A stretch of 64,000 nt of DNA. Source: Desulforegulaceae bacterium. Lineage in GTDB: Bacteria; Desulfobacterota; Desulfobacteria; Desulfobacterales; JACKCP01. The stretch covers positions 62,001 to 126,000 of the forward strand of contig JAVETN010000007.1 of the NCBI GenBank assembly GCA_034006035.1, read 5' to 3'. The translations under genes were made by a program, and so were the position numbers. The notes under the pieces were generated by a model. The model saw only the letters and a program-made list of their open reading frames with translations. It had not been told where the DNA came from and did no database searches. The number at the start of each line of letters is the position of its first letter. Position 1 is the first letter of the stretch. Shown in pieces: positions 17,505 to 24,786 of the stretch.

Positions 17505-17687
17505 TTAATCCAGAGGACTTTTCACACTGTTAATATCTTTTTGCATTAAATGGGTATAGATTTCTGTTGTTTTAACATCAGAGTGCCCCATAAGTTCCTG
17601 CAAAACTCTTATATTTACTCCGTTTTCAAGCTCCTTGCTTGGGAACCCAAATCCCAGATAAAAGAGCCTGGTGCTTAATCTGTTCAC
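17505..17687 (-). pseudogene. intI: Integron-type tyrosine integrase, C-terminal remnant
   Basis: Residues ~20-60 of this frame read LENGVNIRVLQELMGHSDVK, TTEIYTHLMQ and SVKSPLD. The GH and catalytic Tyr of the tyrosine recombinase box II are kept, and SPLD about 14 residues after IYTH is typical of IntI C-termini rather than XerC/D. Everything upstream, including the catalytic HxxR box and the IntI-specific insert, is missing; the first ~19 residues are unrelated. Dead remnant, next to a cassette with an attC site. Confidence 0.75.
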
Positions 17688-17931
17688 TTTATGAATCTAG
17701 GCAAATAAGTTTTTTTATTTCAAATACTTACATTTCAAGCTGGAGCTTGGGAACGAGCCCAAATTTTCTTGTTTTTTATGACAAGGTTTCAGGAGTAAGG
17801 CACTAAAAAGTCACGCAAAATATGAAGTGGCATCGGTGAATCAGCTTTAAGCATGGCAATCGCAAACCTATATCTTAATCCTTTGGGTGTGGAGAGATCC
17901 CGGCCTCGGCTATCACCTTTAACGTTTCTAT

Positions 17932-18037
17932 CTGTAACGCCGCCATTTGCGGGATTTGTTTGATGGCGGCATTTATGCATGTTTTGGATATAATGGTGAG
18001 ACAGCAAACAAAGATCCACAAGATGGCCTTGTTAAGC
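17932..18037 (-). other. attC recombination site of an integron cassette
   Basis: On the minus strand, starting one base after the stop codon of the cassette gene: R'' GCTTAAC (18037-18031), a 3-nt spacer, L'' GCCATCTTG (18027-18019), further paired blocks GGAT and TTTGTTTG (18017-18005), a large loop, then CAAACAAA and TCC, L' CAAATGGC (17949-17942), a 3-nt spacer and GTTA (17938-17935). L'' carries one extra base relative to L', the extrahelical base that sets strand choice in attC. R'' is the exact complement of the GTTAAGC at the cassette start (18967-18961), as required for a cassette circle. Confidence 0.82.
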
Positions 18038-18966
18038 TCTAGTTTTTGGCAGTACTCTCAATTATTTCTTTCAATGTCTCAATATCTTTAGACACTAAAG
18101 TAGAGTTGCCATTTGATGATATCTCATAATCAAGCTTTGCTTTATAAATAACCTTTGCACCATTTCTATATGGGTAAATTTCGACATTTACCGGAAAGTC
18201 TTTGTTATTCATGCTTAGTTTGTAAGTATTCTCTTTCTTGAACTCTTTAATTGACTCACTTCTTCCCCATTCGTATTTACCTAGTAAGCGATCAAAATTC
18301 GCATAGACTGATTCAGGTGAAAATTCGACGTTAATATCACCTTCAAGATTATATGTATAACGTTGAGACACTTCAGATGAAGACAATTTTGAAAAAATAT
18401 TAATTACATCTGATTTTAAATTCTGCAAAGAATCAAGCGGTGGAAACTCTAATCCAAATACACTTTCCATTGGCTCTATTGAAAAGTTTGAATCTAGGGT
18501 AAATGATAAATTACCATCTGATTCAAGTTTTGAGTTTGCTACAAATACAATTTTTGTTGCATAAGTACGTCGAATATTTGGAAAGTATCTACCTTTTGCA
18601 TAGAATATTTCATACAAATTACCCTTTTTGTTTGTGCCAATTCCATTGTAATCAACAGCACTATCATAAGCATTCTTACTCGCTTTTTTATATTTACTTA
18701 GAGCTACAATTTGATCTGAAAAATTATATTTTTCAGCATCAAATTCAAACCTTTTACCCGTGACTGGATCAATTTCTGGAAAATTAAGATTGAATACTCC
18801 AGATACTGGTCCTTCCTCAATTACTCCTTGTGTTTTAGGCAAAATATTTGCACATCCAACTAAATAAGCCACAATTAACATTATCAGTGGATAGCGTATA
18901 TTTGAATATTTATTTGTCATTTCTTCCTCACCCTTACGTAGTTTAAAGTTTATATTGTTTGCTTAA
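17938..18966 (-). mobile_element. Complete integron gene cassette (about 1,029 bp)
   Basis: Bounded by the cut site G^TTAAGC (G at 18967) and by the G of GTTA at 17938. It contains one gene (18039-18920) oriented with the attC at its 3' end, as in standard cassettes. A second attC-like hairpin lies immediately upstream (18961-19016), as would be left by a preceding cassette. Between the cassette and the integrase remnant (17689-17937) is ~250 bp with only fragmentary minus-strand frames. Cassette and integrase remnant point the same way, unlike classical integrons. Confidence 0.75.
18039..18920 (-). CDS. Cassette-encoded lipoprotein, unknown function
   Basis: 293 residues. The N-terminus has a short basic stretch, a hydrophobic segment and a lipobox LVGC at ~20-23, so it is exported and lipidated. 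The rest is soluble and beta-rich: repeated phrases include GTNKKGNLYEIFYAKGRYFP, FSIEPMESVFGLEFPPLD and YPYRNGAKVIYKAKLDYEIS. No family recognised. AGGGTGAGGAAG precedes the ATG. It fills the integron cassette with only ~40 bp of leader, typical of cassette genes, and is likely expressed from outside the cassette. Confidence 0.8.
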   Translation of the reverse strand: MTNKYSNIRYPLIMLIVAYLVGCANILPKTQGVIEEGPVSGVFNLNFPEIDPVTGKRFEFDAEKYNFSDQIVALSKYKKASKNAYDSAVDYNGIGTNKKGNLYEIFYAKGRYFPNIRRTYATKIVFVANSKLESDGNLSFTLDSNFSIEPMESVFGLEFPPLDSLQNLKSDVINIFSKLSSSEVSQRYTYNLEGDINVEFSPESVYANFDRLLGKYEWGRSESIKEFKKENTYKLSMNNKDFPVNVEIYPYRNGAKVIYKAKLDYEISSNGNSTLVSKDIETLKEIIESTAKN

Positions 18967-19016
18967 CAAGTAATTGCGTGGATTCTGTATAATCCACATC
19001 AATAAATTGGTTTATT
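18961..19016 (-). other. Second attC-like site (end of a preceding cassette)
   Basis: Minus strand: an AAC box near 19010, an imperfect L''/L' pair (TTTATTG with CAATTA), a perfect inner hairpin GTGGATT/AATCCAC (18997-18991 and 18984-18978) and R' GTTAAGC (18967-18961). Length and order suit a short attC, but the R'' box is degenerate. The sequence to its right is cut by the IS21 left end 43 bp away. Confidence 0.55.
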
Positions 19017-19058
19017 ATATTTAACAAAAAATAAAAGTCAAGTATGGTTTATTAGTTT

Positions 19059-20480
19059 TGGTAGACTAAAATTGACCCACTAAAGCATAAAATTGCAGCT
19101 GAAAATTGACCCACCCAAAGTAAACTTCTGATAATCTAAAAATATACAAAGACCAGATATCAGGAGAGAGGAGATGATAAACTTGGATCAATATGAATAC
19201 ATAAGAACAGCTTATAGAAGTTATGATAAAAAAATCAGAGAAATTGCAAAAGAAACCGGACATTCAAGAAATACAATAAGAAAAGCCCTAAGAAAAGAAT
19301 ACATAGGGTACTCAGAAAGACAAAGCCAGCCTTATTCTGTATTGGGCCCTTACATAAAAACAATAGACAACTGGCTTAAACAGGATAAAGACAAACCAAA
19401 GAAACAACGTCATACAGGAACAAGAATCTATAACAGGCTAAAATCTGAAAAAGGTTATACAGGCTCGCTTTCAACAATTCTTCACTATGCAAAAACAGCA
19501 AGGCAAAGAATCGGGGTAAACCCAAAATAGGTTTTTATTCCACTGGAACCCAAAGTTGGGCAAGAAGCAGAAATTGATTGGGGAAGCTGCATTGCTATAA
19601 TAGGAGGCCATGAGCAAAAACTTAAAATTTTTTGCATGAGATCAAAATATTCAGGCAAGCATTTTGTAAGATGTTATCCCTGCGAAAAGCAACAGGCTTT
19701 TTTTGATGCACATATTCATGGCTTTGTTTTTTTCGGGGGGAATATTTCCTAATTTAATTTATGATAATCTTACAATAGCAGTACAAAAAGTATTGTCAGG
19801 TAAAAAACGAATACTTCAGGAAGAATACAAAAAGTTTAATGCCTACTATAATTTCAATGCTAAATTTTGTAATCCTGCTAAAGGCCATGAAAAAGGCGGT
19901 GTTGAAGGGCTTGTAGGCTTTGCAAGAAGAATTATATGGTTCCGGTTCCTGAAGCTTCTACCTTGGACGAATTGAATAAAATGCTTCTTGAGCAATGTAT
20001 AAAATACGGAGAACATACCATTCAAGGCAGAGATAAAACAGTAAACGAACTATATAAAGAAGAGCAAAAATATCTTTATACTCTCCCTGAAGAAGAATTC
20101 AGCAATCTTCAATCTGTATCCGTAAAGGCAGATAAGTATTCCACAGTGATGATAGATAAAAACAGATATTCTGTCCCAATTGAAGATGCATGTCTAAAGC
20201 TTAATGCAGTTTTAAAGGTAAACATTATTGAAATTTACCGGGGAAATAAAAAAATAGCAGAACATAAACGTTTTTACAATGTAAACAGATGGAGCCTTAA
20301 CCCTTTTCATTACTTAAATCTTATACAACAAAGACCAGAGTCTTTTTCTTCAGCAAGACCTTTAAAATACTGGAGAAAAACATGGCCGGAAGATTACAGT
20401 AAACTTCTGGATAAGCTTTGTGTAAGTCACGGGGAAACAAACGGCACTAAAAAATTTATAAAAATTCATTCATTCAATAC
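19059..20480 (+). mobile_element. Truncated IS21-family element
   Basis: The left end begins near TGGTAGACTAAAATTGACCC (19059). Two copies of AAAATTGACCCAC (19068-19080 and 19102-19114) are the multiple terminal transposase-binding repeats typical of IS21. istA follows in decayed form. istB and the right end are absent: the sequence switches abruptly into repeat copy B at 20481. Confidence 0.8.
19174..20480 (+). pseudogene. istA: IS21 transposase IstA, broken
   Basis: The N-terminal HTH is clear (IREIAKETGHSRNTIRKALR). DDE residues are still visible: the Asp in EAEIDWGS, the Asp in LIYDNL and the Glu in KGGVEG. The frame is broken by an in-frame TAG at 19528, a frameshift in the G-run at ~19734-19740 and another near 19930, after which the C-terminal part runs on to the boundary with repeat copy B. 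Not functional. Confidence 0.88.
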
Positions 20481-20705
20481 GGGGTCGGACCAAAACAACA
20501 TCCTGAAATAGTAGAATAAACAAAATTAAACCACCCAGGTTTTAGCCTTACAAGGCTCTTTTCAACCCTAAAATAAGCAATCTAAGCATTTTCTTCCTGA
20601 TGAAAAAAACTCAATGCCAAGAGCAAGAGGTATTTTATTTCAGGTCATGTATGGCAGATAACCCACAGATGCCATAAAAAAGAATTTTTATTAAAATTTG
20701 ATAAG
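20481..20705 (+). repeat. Direct repeat copy B: REP plus RAYT start
   Basis: Second copy of 14021-14249. The RAYT start here has a 2-bp deletion after codon 4 (AGCAAGAGG in place of AGCAAACAGAT), so it is frameshifted at once, and RAYT similarity ends by about 20712. From there to 20858 no gene is seen. The copy abuts the broken istA without an obvious target duplication. Confidence 0.82.
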
Positions 20706-20858
20706 GACAGAAAAAAAGGATACTCTCTTATTGACTTGGAATCTTTAAAAACATTTTAGATTTTCATGATATTAAGTCTTTTCAAGACTATTATATGTTT
20801 TGAGCTAAACAATAATTAAAAGCTCTTGTTGGCTGAGGATCTTGCTTGGAATTACTCC

Positions 20859-21617
20859 TTAAAAAGTTGAGTTATTTACTCCTAAAACATAAAAATAAGG
20901 CTTAAAACTGTTTTTAACTGCTTCAGCAGTAAGCTTTAAAAAAGGTTGATAATCATTTTTAGTGTGAGCAAGGTCAAGAAATTCATAGTAATTTAATCTT
21001 TTTTCCACCGGTAAAATAACCGGAGGAAAACCATTCTTCATAAGTTCAAGATTCATTAAAAGTCTTGCAGTTCTTCCATTCCCATCTATAAAAGGATGAA
21101 TTTTTACAAAATCAACATGAGCCCTTGCAGCTTTTTCCACAGGATGCATTTTTATAAAAATCTTTTTGTATGCTTCTATAAAAGATTCCATTAAATCAGG
21201 AACCTGGGTGAAATCTGGAGGAAGATGATCTGCACCAGAAATAATCACATTGTTTTTTCTATAAGCTCCGGCACTTTTATCATCTATATTTTTTAATATT
21301 AATTGATGAATCGATTTTATCTGCCATTGGGATAAAGGCTCGTTTTTTTTTACCAGTTCTTCAACAAAAAAAATTGCTTCTCTATGATTTATAGCTTCAA
21401 AGTGTTCTTTTATGGTTTTGCCACCAATAGTAATTCCTTCCAGAGCAACCTTAGTTTCTTTTAAAGTGAGAGTGTTGCCTTCGATTGCATTGGAATTGAA
21501 AGTCCATCTTAGAATAAGATCTTCATGAAGATTTTTAAGAACTTCTAAAGGTAACGGCCTGAAAGAATCCAGTTTTTTCTTGAGCTTATCAATTTCTTCA
21601 AAGTTCAAATCCGGCAT
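20859..21617 (-). CDS. Fic-domain protein (class II, self-inhibited AMPylase type)
   Basis: 252 residues. The active-site loop HPFIDGNGRTAR (HPFxxGNGRxxR) is complete at ~175-186. An inhibitory-helix motif SNAIEGN, matching (S/T)xxxE(G/N), lies N-terminal at ~43-49, which marks class II Fic proteins where the Glu blocks ATP binding. Fic enzymes usually transfer AMP to Tyr/Ser/Thr of target proteins; the target is unknown. There is no antitoxin gene beside it, as expected for the in-cis inhibitor. It appears intact within an otherwise decayed island. Confidence 0.9.
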   Translation of the reverse strand: MPDLNFEEIDKLKKKLDSFRPLPLEVLKNLHEDLILRWTFNSNAIEGNTLTLKETKVALEGITIGGKTIKEHFEAINHREAIFFVEELVKKNEPLSQWQIKSIHQLILKNIDDKSAGAYRKNNVIISGADHLPPDFTQVPDLMESFIEAYKKIFIKMHPVEKAARAHVDFVKIHPFIDGNGRTARLLMNLELMKNGFPPVILPVEKRLNYYEFLDLAHTKNDYQPFLKLTAEAVKNSFKPYFYVLGVNNSTF

Positions 21618-21760
21618 AAGTTTTACCTATATTTTATTTGGGAATATATTTCTTACTTCATCGCCTGTTATTCCAGGCTACTGCGTGGTGACAGACGGGT
21701 TTGAATGATTGTATTTTTTACACAAAATTTTTCCATAAAGAAGACATTAATTGCAAAACA

Positions 21761-21790
21761 ACAAAGCCCAAAGTTTCCTTTGAGCTTTGT
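21761..21790. terminator. Hairpin, possible terminator
   Basis: A 13-bp stem with one mismatch (ACAAAGCCCAAAG with 21778-21790, loop TTTC). T-rich flanks follow on the minus strand. No intact gene directly precedes it, so it may belong to a lost gene. The rest of 21618-21887 shows nothing. Confidence 0.35.
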
Positions 21791-21887
21791 ATTTATCTTA
21801 CAGGCTAATTCTAAAAAAACAATATAAATGTATTTGATTTTTTAAACAAAAACTGGACAACTAGCTTGACAAACACCTTTCTTAACC

Positions 21888-22121
21888 TTGACCTTTCATT
21901 TCCTGTGGAGACAAAAAAATATGGGGAGTAAGGTTTTTATAGTTCAGACTAATGCACTTACAGCTTGTTTTGATGATAAAATTGACTTTGAAATAATTGA
22001 TGAAATAAAACCTTGTAGAATTGTTTTTAAGGATTCACCGTTTAAAGATGACAAAGGCAGAATTAATCTTGAAGAAAGATTTAAAAGGTTATCGCCTGAT
22101 ACAAGAATAATCGTTATTTAA
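21888..22121 (+). pseudogene. C-terminal remnant of a type III DNA methyltransferase (Mod)
   Basis: Residues ~12-77 (NALTACFDDKIDFEIIDEIK, VFKDSPFKDD, RINLEERFKRLSPDT) resemble the extreme C-terminus of type III Mod adenine methyltransferases, which commonly end with an FKDD..(K/R)IN..E..FK.LSP.T pattern. The catalytic DPPY and AdoMet motifs are missing, so this is a tail only. The frame begins with a TTG without a convincing ribosome site. No res gene follows. Confidence 0.6.
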
Positions 22122-22124
22122 TAC

Positions 22125-22529
22125 ATGAGAATTTTATTTATGAGCAAAAAGCTAACAAAAATCAGTGAAAGGCTTTTTCAAAGTATAAAAAAGCTTATCA
22201 GCGAAAGTAAAAATAACGTAGCTGTAACTGTTAATTCAGAGCTTACGTTTTTATACTGGAACATTGGAAAATATATAAAACAGGAAATTATAAAAACTGA
22301 CAGAGCTGATTACGGAAAACAAGTATTGTTTTTTTTATCAAAGCAGTTGACTGAAGAGTTTGGACGAGGCTGGAGTGAAAATCAGCAGAGACACTGAATA
22401 AGATTTGGCGAAACAATAGATGCAACAATTCTTTCCGCACTGCAGAGAAAGTTGACCTAAATTCACATAAAAACAATAATATACATTGATGACGAGCTTA
22501 AGACTCGAGATATCAGGAAGTTTACTTAA
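22125..22529 (+). pseudogene. YhcG/DUF1016-like PD-(D/E)XK protein, broken
   Basis: The N-terminal part (from Met at 22140) has the DUF1016 pattern: NSELTFLYWNIGKYI, DRADYGKQVLFFLSKQL and FGRGWS. A TGA at 22395-22397 interrupts the frame. The same frame then goes on as IRFGETIDATILSALQRKL, stop, IHIKTIIYIDDELK, which matches the following YhcG region, and ends at 22529 before the nuclease core. A dead relative of a family linked to restriction loci. Confidence 0.75.
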
Positions 22530-22562
22530 TTTGCCCAAGCACTAATTCTAAAAAAGACCTTC

Positions 22563-24269
22563 CTATCCCAAAACTGCTTTTCCTCCTCCAGATCTTTTGG
22601 CTTTATATAAAGCATCATCTGCCTGTTTAAACAAATCTGCAGGTTCTTTTTTATCTTTTAACAATGCTATGCCAATGCTTAATTTAAGATTTAATTTTTT
22701 ATCTGTTTCTTGAACAAGGGCAATTAAACTTTCACATTTGGAACGAATGAAATTAATTGAAGGAATGTTTTCCATATATACAGAAAATTCATCTCCTCCT
22801 ATCCTGCCTATAACGTCTGTTTCCCTAAAGGTGTTTTTCAAAGCTTCACTTACAATTTTCAATGCCCGATCTCCTGCTAAATGACCAAAGGTGTCGTTGA
22901 TGTCTTTAAATTCATCACAATCTATTATTAACAGAGTATCGGTTGAGTCGTTTTTTTTGTTTTTTACACTTTGTTCTATTAATTTTTTAGTAGTCGCAGC
23001 ATTGTATAACCCTGTTAAACCATCTGTTTGGGCTTTGATTTTAAGTTTTTCTTTTTCAGCAATTTCTTTACTGATGTTAATTAGTTTACCAACTATATAG
23101 TATCGTTTTCTTTTTTTATCATACATGGTCGATTTAATAATTTTAAATACACCTGAATCCCCATTGTTAAAGGGAAGTTTTATTCTTGGAATTATTTCAT
23201 CAGATTCTTTTTCTAATACCATGTTTTTTAATGTCTTGGTTACTTTATCAAGATTTTCTTTTGATCCAAATAAAGACATAGATTTTTTAGACATTTTTAA
23301 GTCATCAGCTTTTATATTGTATTCAAACAGATATTCATCGGAAATATGAGACAAAATCTCATGTATTGTGTTTTGCAGTCTTAAATTTTTTTTGGCACGG
23401 ATATTTAAAATAAGGCTTCTTAGCAACAAGCTGATTACTATAATAAAGATGCCAACAATTCTTTTGCCATAAGCATCCATAATCATTGAAAAAGTTACTT
23501 TTCTTTCAACTTGTGAAGATATATTTAAAACTATATTGCTCAACTGATTGTCATCAATTGAGTCAATAGATTTGTTTATAATAGAAAGTAATTTAGGATC
23601 TTCTTTGATAAATCCTATGGAATATTCTCTGTTTTCTTTTCTTATTGGAATTGCAATTATGTTTTTATAATTATTTTGCAAACTATAAAATGCAAGAGAG
23701 TATTCATTTCCATAGCCATAATCAGCATGACCATTTTCTACTGCGTTTAATGTAGCTTCTCTTGAATTGTAGTAAATAGTATTTTCTTCTTTTACCCCAT
23801 CTGGCAGGCTGCCACCTTTTATAGATGCGTATATTTTGCCTTCTAACTCATTTGAATCCATAGAAGAATTGAAAAACAATATTGTTTGGGATTTTAAATA
23901 AGGACGGGATAAAATCATATCTTTGGGAGCATACTGAGAGGTTATTCCAAAAATTATATCATAATTACTTTCAAAGACGTCATAAATTGAGTCGTAAAGT
24001 TTATATTCAAATTGAATTCCTGTTATCTCCCCTATATTATCCAGTATACTTACAGCAATTCCTACTATTTCACCTTTTGAGTTTAAATAGTGAAGAGGAG
24101 CCCCTCCATCAATTGAGCACGCCCTTACTGTCTTTTTTTTCTCTAAATAAGCTATTTCTTCTTCAGTTAAGAATAACTCTTTTGCCAGGGACGCAGTTCT
24201 TCCTATTAAAATGAAAACCAAAAGCAAAGGTACCATCCAAAGTTTTTTCATTTTCTTGTGATTATCCAT
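22563..24269 (-). CDS. Diguanylate cyclase with periplasmic solute-binding sensor
   Basis: 568 residues. A signal/anchor helix (~8-27), a periplasmic type 3 solute-binding domain (~35-260; SIDGGAPLHYLNSKGEIVGI is typical), a TM helix (~272-290), a PAS-like linker and a C-terminal GGDEF domain with intact RIGGDEFSVY, DTLLIIDCDEFKDINDTFGH and LNLKLSIGIALLK. It should make c-di-GMP in response to an amino-acid-like ligand. It is the first intact core-type gene right of the island. Confidence 0.92.
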   Translation of the reverse strand: MDNHKKMKKLWMVPLLLVFILIGRTASLAKELFLTEEEIAYLEKKKTVRACSIDGGAPLHYLNSKGEIVGIAVSILDNIGEITGIQFEYKLYDSIYDVFESNYDIIFGITSQYAPKDMILSRPYLKSQTILFFNSSMDSNELEGKIYASIKGGSLPDGVKEENTIYYNSREATLNAVENGHADYGYGNEYSLAFYSLQNNYKNIIAIPIRKENREYSIGFIKEDPKLLSIINKSIDSIDDNQLSNIVLNISSQVERKVTFSMIMDAYGKRIVGIFIIVISLLLRSLILNIRAKKNLRLQNTIHEILSHISDEYLFEYNIKADDLKMSKKSMSLFGSKENLDKVTKTLKNMVLEKESDEIIPRIKLPFNNGDSGVFKIIKSTMYDKKRKRYYIVGKLINISKEIAEKEKLKIKAQTDGLTGLYNAATTKKLIEQSVKNKKNDSTDTLLIIDCDEFKDINDTFGHLAGDRALKIVSEALKNTFRETDVIGRIGGDEFSVYMENIPSINFIRSKCESLIALVQETDKKLNLKLSIGIALLKDKKEPADLFKQADDALYKAKRSGGGKAVLG

Positions 24270-24524
24270 AAAAACAGCCCTTTGATTAGGTTAAATTTAG
24301 TTAATTTGCTGATATTTTGTAAAATAAGACAGTATTGTTTTTAATTCCTCTGTGTTCATTAGATGAATCAAAACAACAATATTTAAAATAGGGGTGTAGA
24401 AAGCAAGTAAAAAATGAAAACAGACACCAGGTAATTCGGATGAATTTAAAAAAATTATAATAAAAAAACGTGTGTTTACTGTTTTTTGTAAGTGGATGGT
24501 GAAAATTGAAATTATTGTATGATG

Positions 24525-24600
24525 TGGTGGAGCCAAGGGGGATCGAACCCCTGACCTCATGGCTGCCAGCCATGCGCTCTCCCAGCTGAGCTATGGCCCC
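24525..24600 (-). tRNA. tRNA-Ala (anticodon GGC)
   Basis: 76 nt with encoded CCA, read on the minus strand. Acceptor GGGGCCA/TGGCTCC (one G-T pair), D arm GCTC/GAGC, anticodon arm CATGG/CCATG with loop CTGGCAG (GGC), and T arm AGGGG/CCCCT around TTCGATC. Confidence 0.97.
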
Positions 24601-24786
24601 GAAGGAAACTGAGAAACAAAAGTTTATTTATTCAATTGTTGTGGTAAAGTCAACAAAAAAGATTAATTATAAAATCTATCACCTATTTTATCAATGAATA
24701 AAAAAAGAGTTTGAAAAAAAACGAAAATCATTTATTTTACCAAAATTGGTAATTAATATTTATTTATAAATTTTTAAGGGGAAAAT

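Noticed and set aside
17789-18019. Minus-strand 76-residue frame beside the integrase remnant
   Set aside because: It runs through the attC site, and its start lies inside the attC hairpin. Its C-terminal part may be a gene scrap, but no intact gene is supported.
19934-20511. Separate intact gene in the C-terminal istA segment
   Set aside because: It continues the IS21 transposase after a frameshift and ends in the REP repeat; it has no start of its own.
24297-24573. Two minus-strand frames with MAGSHEVRGSIPLGSTT-type starts
   Set aside because: The start of these frames is antisense/frame-shifted translation of tRNA-Ala; known artefact.
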